Source: Faecalibacterium prausnitzii (GTDB lineage Bacteria; Bacillota; Clostridia; Oscillospirales; Ruminococcaceae). From it: a stretch of DNA of 64,000 nucleotides. Positions 59,179 to 64,000 of this stretch are shown here, in pieces. Position 1 is the stretch's first letter; every line of letters starts with the position of its first letter. The stretch is from positions 1,922,001-1,986,000 of the forward strand of contig NZ_CP065377.1 in NCBI RefSeq assembly GCF_019967995.1, read 5' to 3'. The translations under genes were made by a program, and so were the position numbers. The notes beneath the pieces were generated by a model, which had not been told where the DNA came from, did not search any database, and was given only the letters and a program-made list of their open reading frames with translations.

Positions 59179-61161
59179 TCATTTTTTCGTATCCGGGGCG
59201 CTCTTTTTCTGCGACTCCCGGTACTGGTCGATGGCGGTCTGGATGCGCGCCCGCGCCGCCTCCGGGGTGATGTGCTTGAGCTGGGCCGCCGCCATGGTCT
59301 GGTGGCCGCCGCCGCCCAGCGACTCCATGATGACCTGCACATTCACAGCCCCCAGACTGCGGGCCGAGACGTTCACGCCCGTGCCCACCTGAACGGCCAC
59401 GAAGCTGGCATCGACGCCCTGAATGGTCAGCAGGTCGTTCGCAGCCTGCGCCACGGCCACGCGGGCCTCCGGGGCGACCTCGCCGCCCACCGAGATGGCA
59501 CAGCCTTTGTACATCTGGGCGGCTTCCACCAGCGCGGCCTTGGCGTTGTATTCCACCATCGTCACATCGAACAGCTGGCGGACCCGCTCGGTCTCCGCGC
59601 CATAGCGGCGGAGGGCCGCAGCGGCCTCAAAGGTGCGCACACCGGTGTGCAGGGTAAAGTCGCGGGTGTCCAGCATGATGCCGGAGAGCAGGCCCTCGGC
59701 CTCGACCCGGTTGGGCTTGTCGTCGCGGGTGCCGACGTACTGCAGCAGCTCCGTGACCAGCTCACTGGCCGAGGACGAATACGGCTCGTGGCAGACCAGA
59801 GCCGGGTTCTCGATGAAGCCGACGCCCTTGCGGTGGTGGTCGATGATGGCCACCTTGCCGCATTTTTCCAAAATCTCCTTGCTCTCCACGAGGCCAGTCT
59901 GGTATGTATCCACCACGATGCAGAGCGTTTTTTTCGAGACGATGGGCAGCGCCCCCTTGGGGTCGATGAAATCATCCTCCTGCCCGGCCCGGACCAAGGC
60001 GTCGATGAGGGAGCCTGCCAGCGTGGCGTCTCGGCGGACGGCGATGACGGCGGGCACATCGCAGATCTTGCAGATGCGCAGCACACCCTCTGCCGCACCG
60101 ATGGCGTCGAGGTCGCTCATCCGGTGGCCCATGATGACCACATGGTCGGCCTCCTTGATGAGCTTGACCAGCTGGTCGGCCACGATGCGGCTGCGGACCT
60201 TGCTCCGCTTTTCCACGCCGTGGCTGACGCCGCCGTAGAAGGTGAAGCCGTCCGGCGTCATCTCGGCGGCCTGGTCGCCGCCGCGGCCCTGCGCCATATC
60301 CAGCGCCTGCACCGCCATATCCTGCGCCTCCCGCAGGGTCTTGGCCCCGCGGCCGATGCCGATGGAGATGGACAGGTTCACGCTGGGGTCGAGGGCGCGG
60401 ATCTTATCCAGCACATCATAGCCGCGCTTTGCGTACTGCTCCAGATGGCGCTCTTCCACCACGGCGATATACCGGCCGCTGGCCACCCGGCGCAGAAAGC
60501 CGGTGCCCCGCCCGATCAGATCCTCCAGCACACGGTTGATGCCCTCCAGCAGGCGGGCGCGCTCGCTGTCCAGCATATCGCTGAAGACATCGTCGTAGCC
60601 ATCCACCAGAAAGACCATGTAGCCGGGGCGGCTGGCCTTGTACTCGGCCTCCACCCGGCGCAGCGCGGTCTCTTCGTTGAAGATCAGGAGCGTGACGCTC
60701 TCGCTCTGGCCCGGCACCGTGGAGCTGTGGATGCTCCACACGCCGTCGGCCAGGTTGAGCTGCTGGCCGTCCGCCGTGCGGCAGAGCTGCAGGTCCAGGC
60801 CGGGCAGCAGCTTCTGCGCCCGGCTGGCCAGACGGTCTTCGCCGCCCAGCAGCCGCTGGCGGAACGCCGTGTTGTACCACAGCACCGTCTCGCCGGAGAG
60901 CACCGCCGCCGGCTGAGACAGGGATTCCAGACTGTACTGGGTCTTGGAGTTTTCAAAGCTCCCGCCCGTTACCCAGCGCGCAAGCCAGCTGCGCAGCCGG
61001 TAACGGAAAAGCCCCATCCCGATGCCCCACAGCACCACCAGCACCACCAGCACCGGCCAGCCCGCCGGGCGCTGGACGAGCAGCACCAGAAACAGCAGGC
61101 CGCACAGAACGGCCAGCGCGCCGGTCAGTATCTCAAGCGTCCATCTCGGTTTTCGTTTCAT
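59179..61161 (-). CDS. gdpP: c-di-AMP phosphodiesterase GdpP
   Basis: A 660-residue membrane enzyme that hydrolyses c-di-AMP to pApA. Two N-terminal helices (about 10-50) are followed by a PAS-like region and a degenerate GGDEF domain (VNLSISIGIGRGAKTLREAQ). The DHH phosphodiesterase domain has VIMGHRMSDLDAIGAAEG and VAIIDHHRKGV, and the DHHA1 end is LGGGGHQTMAAAQL. Catalytic Asp and His residues are present. The ATG at 61161 follows AGGAGG. With cdaA/cdaR at 12984-15181, both arms of c-di-AMP turnover are in the window. It is co-transcribed with rnj. Confidence 0.96.
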   Translation of the reverse strand: MKRKPRWTLEILTGALAVLCGLLFLVLLVQRPAGWPVLVVLVVLWGIGMGLFRYRLRSWLARWVTGGSFENSKTQYSLESLSQPAAVLSGETVLWYNTAFRQRLLGGEDRLASRAQKLLPGLDLQLCRTADGQQLNLADGVWSIHSSTVPGQSESVTLLIFNEETALRRVEAEYKASRPGYMVFLVDGYDDVFSDMLDSERARLLEGINRVLEDLIGRGTGFLRRVASGRYIAVVEERHLEQYAKRGYDVLDKIRALDPSVNLSISIGIGRGAKTLREAQDMAVQALDMAQGRGGDQAAEMTPDGFTFYGGVSHGVEKRSKVRSRIVADQLVKLIKEADHVVIMGHRMSDLDAIGAAEGVLRICKICDVPAVIAVRRDATLAGSLIDALVRAGQEDDFIDPKGALPIVSKKTLCIVVDTYQTGLVESKEILEKCGKVAIIDHHRKGVGFIENPALVCHEPYSSSASELVTELLQYVGTRDDKPNRVEAEGLLSGIMLDTRDFTLHTGVRTFEAAAALRRYGAETERVRQLFDVTMVEYNAKAALVEAAQMYKGCAISVGGEVAPEARVAVAQAANDLLTIQGVDASFVAVQVGTGVNVSARSLGAVNVQVIMESLGGGGHQTMAAAQLKHITPEAARARIQTAIDQYRESQKKSAPDTKK

Positions 61162-61206
61162 CAAATCTTCTGCCTCCTGATCTGCCGCCGCGTCGGGCGG
61201 CCTCTA

Positions 61207-63006
61207 TCAGACCTCCATCAGGATGGGGAGGATCATCGGGCTGCGCTTGGTGCGGCGGTAGATATAGCTGCTCAGCGCCTCGCGCACACGAGTCTTAACG
61301 CTGTTCCAGTCGCGGACGTGTTCGTCCACGCAGCGGTCCAGCGCGTTTTCTACGATGCTCTGGGCACCGTCCATCAGGCTCTCGTTCTCACGCACGTAGA
61401 CGAAGCCGCGGCTCACGAGATCGGGGCCGGCCAGCACCTTGCCGGTCTTGCTGTCCACGGTGGCCACGATGATGACGAGGCCGTCCTCCGACAGGTGCTT
61501 GCGGTCCCGCAGGACCACATTTCCCACGTCGCCCACGCCGAGGCCGTCCACCATGACGGCACCGGCCGTGACCGGTTCGCCCAGCTTGATCTCATCCCTG
61601 GTCAGGATAACGTTGGAGCCGTTTTCTGCGATGAGGATGTTGCTGGTGGGGATGCCGAGGCTTGCGGCGGTGAGGGCATGCTTTTTCAGCTGCTTATACT
61701 CGCCGTGCACCGGCAGGAAATACTTGGGCCGGGTCAGGGTGAGCATCAGCTTCTGCTCCTCCTGGCAGGCGTGGCCGGAGACGTGGACATCATACATGCT
61801 CTCGTAGATGACCTCTGCGCCCAGCAGCAGCAGACCGTTGACGATCTTGGTCACGCTCTTCTCGTTGCCGGGGATGGGGTTGGCGGAGATGATGATAAAG
61901 TCGCCGGGGCCGACGCGGACCTGACGGTGGCTGCATGAAGCCATGCGGGAAAGGGCGCTCAGCGGCTCTCCCTGGCTGCCGGTGGTGATGAGGACCACCT
62001 GTTCCGGCGGGTACTGGTTCAGCTCTTCCACGCTGATGAGGGTGCCCTCCGGGATGTGCATATACCCCAGCTCCTGCGCCATGGCCGTGTTGTTGACCAT
62101 GCTGCGGCCGCTGAATGCCACCTTGCGGCCATCTTCCACGGCCAGGTCGATGATCTGCTGGACGCGGTAGATGTTGGATGCGAAGGTCGCAATGATGATG
62201 CGCTTGTTCCGGGCGCGGGCAAACAGGCTGCGCACACCAGCGGCGACCTTCTGTTCGGTGGCCGTAAAGCCCGGACGCTCGGCATTGGTGGAGTCGCTCA
62301 GCAGGGCCAGAACGCCCTTCTGGCCGTACTCGGACAGGGTGGTCAGGTCGGTGACGCCGCAGGCCAGCGGGGTGTAGTCGATCTTGAAGTCACCGGTCTG
62401 GATGATGGTGCCTGCCGGGCTGTCGATGGCAAAGGCCACCGCATCCGGGATGGAGTGGTTCACATGGATGGGTTCCACCGTAAAGCAGCCCAACTTGAGC
62501 TTCTGTTTGGGGGTGATCTCCACGAACTTGGTCTTGCCTGCCAGGCCGAACTCTTCCAGCTTGTTCCGGATGAGGCCGCAGGTCAGGCGGGTGCCGTAGA
62601 TGGGCAGATCGAACTTTTGCAGCAGATAGGGGATGCTGCCGATGTGGTCTTCGTGGCCGTGGGTGATGAGCAGGCCCTTGATCTTCTCCTTATTCTGCAC
62701 CACGAAGGTGAAATCCGGGATGACCAGATCCACGCCGTACATGTCGCTGTCCGGGAAGACGAGGCCGCAGTCCACGATGATCATATCGCCGCAGCACTCA
62801 TAGACCGTCATATTCTTGCCCACTTCGCCCAGGCCGCCCAGCGGGTAGATGTGGATGGGCACAGCGGCCTCCTTGGGCTGCTGCGGGCGGCGGGGCCGCC
62901 GCTGATAATAGGGGCGGCGGGTGCGGGGCCGCTTTTCGCCGGTGGATTCCGTGTTTCTGTTCTGAGCCTGTGCCATGGTCTGGCTCTGTTCCTTTGCCTG
63001 TGCCAT
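61207..63006 (-). CDS. rnj: Ribonuclease J
   Basis: A 599-residue beta-CASP ribonuclease with 5'-3' exonuclease and endonuclease activity in mRNA decay and rRNA maturation. A basic N-terminal extension of about 45 residues (KRPRTRRPYYQRRPRRPQQ) precedes the metallo-beta-lactamase core. Zinc ligands are LLITHGHEDHIGS (HxHxDH) and VNHSIPDAV, and TGDFKIDYTP carries the next Asp. The beta-CASP domain and C-terminal tail follow. The ATG at 63006 is set by GGAGGTACGA. A near-consensus promoter lies 265 bp upstream, leaving a long leader. Confidence 0.96.
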   Translation of the reverse strand: MAQAKEQSQTMAQAQNRNTESTGEKRPRTRRPYYQRRPRRPQQPKEAAVPIHIYPLGGLGEVGKNMTVYECCGDMIIVDCGLVFPDSDMYGVDLVIPDFTFVVQNKEKIKGLLITHGHEDHIGSIPYLLQKFDLPIYGTRLTCGLIRNKLEEFGLAGKTKFVEITPKQKLKLGCFTVEPIHVNHSIPDAVAFAIDSPAGTIIQTGDFKIDYTPLACGVTDLTTLSEYGQKGVLALLSDSTNAERPGFTATEQKVAAGVRSLFARARNKRIIIATFASNIYRVQQIIDLAVEDGRKVAFSGRSMVNNTAMAQELGYMHIPEGTLISVEELNQYPPEQVVLITTGSQGEPLSALSRMASCSHRQVRVGPGDFIIISANPIPGNEKSVTKIVNGLLLLGAEVIYESMYDVHVSGHACQEEQKLMLTLTRPKYFLPVHGEYKQLKKHALTAASLGIPTSNILIAENGSNVILTRDEIKLGEPVTAGAVMVDGLGVGDVGNVVLRDRKHLSEDGLVIIVATVDSKTGKVLAGPDLVSRGFVYVRENESLMDGAQSIVENALDRCVDEHVRDWNSVKTRVREALSSYIYRRTKRSPMILPILMEV

Positions 63007-63264
63007 TCGTACCTCCAAAAATCAATCACAAAACGCAGGCTCGCCCGTTCTGCGGGCGGCCTGTCCTCACAAAGAAGCGGGCAAGCTCTGCCGCTTCCAT
63101 CAAACCATCGTATAGAATTTATCGTTTCAGCGCTGTTTCACGAGCGCAGAGTCGGGTCTGCGCAGCACATTGCAACCTGTCAGTCCATCTGTTCGATGCG
63201 ACCGCGGCGCAGCCGTGCAGCCCCTGAGCGCACCCCTCCGGTGCACCCCTATACGCATTTTGTT
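63007..63264 (-). other. Long structured 5' leader of rnj
   Basis: About 258 nt between the predicted transcription start and the rnj ATG, GC-rich and without a convincing reading frame. A hairpin GGCCGCCCG/CGGGCGAGCC lies about 25 nt before the ribosome-binding site, and GTGCACCGGAGGGGTGCGC forms another near the 5' end. No known riboswitch pattern is recognised. Confidence 0.5.
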
Positions 63265-63270
63265 ACAAAC

Positions 63271-63299
63271 AGTATAGTATTTCTCACCCTTTTTGTCAA
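63271..63299 (-). promoter_or_regulatory. Near-consensus sigma-A promoter for rnj-gdpP-glf
   Basis: Minus-strand TTGACA, 17 bp, TATACT. Confidence 0.85.
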
Positions 63300-63342
63300 T
63301 TCCAAGGTTGGGCTGTGCGGCAGCAAATTATGCGTCCCCCTC

Positions 63343-63372
63343 TTGACAGAAACGGAAAAATGGCTCTAAATA
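63343..63372 (+). promoter_or_regulatory. Promoter for rnhA
   Basis: TTGACA, 18 bp, TAAATA, about 25 bp before the ribosome-binding region of rnhA; divergent from the rnj promoter. Confidence 0.7.
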
Positions 63373-63405
63373 GAAGCATCTACAACAACACACCGGGAGA
63401 ACCAC

Positions 63406-63870
63406 ATGAAACAAGTTGAAGTTTACACCGACGGCGCATGCAGCGGCAACCCCGGCCCCGGCGGCTGGGGGGCGGTGCTGCGCTACCGTTTCAACGGCAA
63501 GGTCTACGAGAAGGAGCTCAGCGGCGGCGACGCTTCCACCACCAACAACCGGATGGAGCTGACGGCCTTCATCGAGGCGCTGCGCCAGTTGAAAGAGCCC
63601 TGCGAGGTGCGCCTGTGCTCCGACAGCCAGTACGTCATCAACGGGCTGGAAAAAGGCTGGGCCAAAGGCTGGAAGCGCCGGGGCTGGAAAAAATCCGACG
63701 GCTCCCCTGCCCTGAACCCGGACCTGTGGGAACAGGCGCTGGAGCAGGAGGCCCGCCACAAGATCACCTATGTCTGGGTCAAGGGCCACGCAGGCCACCC
63801 GGAGAATGAGCGCTGCGACCAGCTGGCCGTGGCACAAAGTCAGGCACACGGAGGGAGACAGGGACGATGA
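63406..63870 (+). CDS. rnhA: Ribonuclease HI
   Basis: A 154-residue nuclease that degrades RNA in RNA-DNA hybrids. [22 protein letters not shown] supplies the first Asp, [13 protein letters not shown] the Glu, [12 protein letters not shown] the second Asp and [11 protein letters not shown] the last Asp, so the DEDD site is intact. The basic protrusion [14 protein letters not shown], typical of E. coli-type enzymes, is present. The last ten residues (QAHGGRQGR) extend past the usual end and overlap the next start by 4 bp. Confidence 0.97.
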   Translation: MKQVEVYTDGACSGNPGPGGWGAVLRYRFNGKVYEKELSGGDASTTNNRMELTAFIEALRQLKEPCEVRLCSDSQYVINGLEKGWAKGWKRRGWKKSDGSPALNPDLWEQALEQEARHKITYVWVKGHAGHPENERCDQLAVAQSQAHGGRQGR

Positions 63871-64000
63871 GCGATACGTTTTTGCCCGGCAGCGGGTTCG
63901 ACACCTACGAAGAACAGGATAAGGTCCTGGTGGGCCTGTGCGGCGGCAGAGGCTGCCGGGCCGCCGTCCGCATCCTGCAGCAGCAGGGCTTTGCCGTGGC
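63867..64000 (+). CDS. Start of a PP-loop-like protein with a degenerate motif (partial)
   Basis: Forty-four codons are visible, coupled to rnhA by an ATGA overlap. After a 19-residue lead the sequence reads [21 protein letters not shown], which has the spacing and hydrophobic pattern of the N-type ATP pyrophosphatase start seen in MnmA (V-G-L-S-G-G-V-D-S-x-x-A-A). The SGGVDS loop is replaced by CGGRGC. Either a paralogue has lost adenylation activity or the resemblance is accidental; the rest lies outside the window. Confidence 0.5.
   Translation, partial: MSDTFLPGSGFDTYEEQDKVLVGLCGGRGCRAAVRILQQQGFAV

Noticed and set aside
58024..61938. A 1304-codon open frame on the plus strand
   Set aside because: It lies antisense to glf, gdpP and rnj, all with intact motifs. 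GC-rich codons with few T-A pairs leave the opposite strand open; the translation is Val/Ala/His/Gln-rich and matches no family.

Overview
The window reads as one contiguous piece of a GC-rich, low-redundancy Firmicutes chromosome. Gene content and protein style fit an anaerobic clostridial gut commensal of the Ruminococcaceae/Oscillospiraceae, most like Faecalibacterium or a close relative. The grounds are inference from content: a c-di-AMP cyclase with a YbbR partner, GdpP, RNase J, a Rel-type (p)ppGpp enzyme, an ispDF fusion, HemZ, LuxS, lipoproteins with the MISRRNFL...LTACGG type of leader, and strong sigma-A promoters in AT-rich gaps between GC-rich genes. No rRNA, tRNA, phage or CRISPR was seen. 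Almost every gene is a core or housekeeping gene. Accessory content is limited to one toxin-antitoxin pair, an orphan antitoxin remnant, two copies of a small palindromic repeat, a glycosyltransferase pair and a patch of duplicated sequence.

Layout. 1-1325 (minus): mazG, hup and rqcP. 1446-1880: a zinc-ribbon protein. 2052-16372 (minus): one tightly packed run of eleven genes from ispDF down through cdaA, cdaR, an FAD dehydrogenase, an XpaC-like membrane protein, recJ, rel, dtd, a metallo-hydrolase, hemZ and a uridine-kinase-like gene. It has one clear promoter at its head, so c-di-AMP synthesis and (p)ppGpp metabolism probably share a transcript. 16565-18720: phosphoglucomutase and a small protein. 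18886-20430 (plus): a ComM/YifB ATPase. 20498-23833 (minus): a RelE-type toxin-antitoxin pair and trkHA potassium uptake. 24341-25534 (plus): an MFS transporter behind a leader with a palindromic repeat. 25584-34370 (mostly minus): a nucleoside salvage island of pyrimidine phosphorylase, a four-gene nucleoside ABC importer, cytidine deaminase and purine phosphorylase. deoB, which feeds the resulting ribose-1-phosphate into central metabolism, lies at 42722.

34448-37394 (minus): an M23/LysM/G5 cell-wall protein and an RluA-type pseudouridine synthase. 37496-37841 (plus): the RNase P RNA, whose promoter appears to share its palindromic -35 box with the divergent rlu promoter. 38020-42025 (plus): nadE, a NusG-domain-II protein and an LCP cell-wall ligase. 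44223-48649 (plus): pyruvate kinase, luxS and two glycosyltransferases. 48642-57917 (minus): rplI, dnaB, tilS, hpt and ftsH, followed by two unusual membrane-anchored proteins and a HAD hydrolase. One of the two carries five E-x-T-R-[VI] motifs and the other a HEPN-like domain. 58057-63006 (minus): rnj, gdpP and glf. 63406-64000 (plus): rnhA and the start of a protein with a broken PP-loop motif.

How it fits together. Three linked themes run through the window. (1) Nucleotide second messengers: CdaA/CdaR make c-di-AMP, GdpP degrades it, TrkA/TrkH are family-level targets, and Rel makes and degrades (p)ppGpp. (2) Nucleoside uptake and salvage: the Nup importer, Cdd, Pdp, DeoD, DeoB, Hpt and a kinase. 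(3) Envelope construction: LCP, M23, Glf, glycosyltransferases, phosphoglucomutase. The best candidates for undescribed biology are the E-x-T-R-[VI] repeat protein with its HEPN-like neighbour, the shared -35 box between rlu and rnpB, and an internal ribosome-binding site inside the ispDF fusion.
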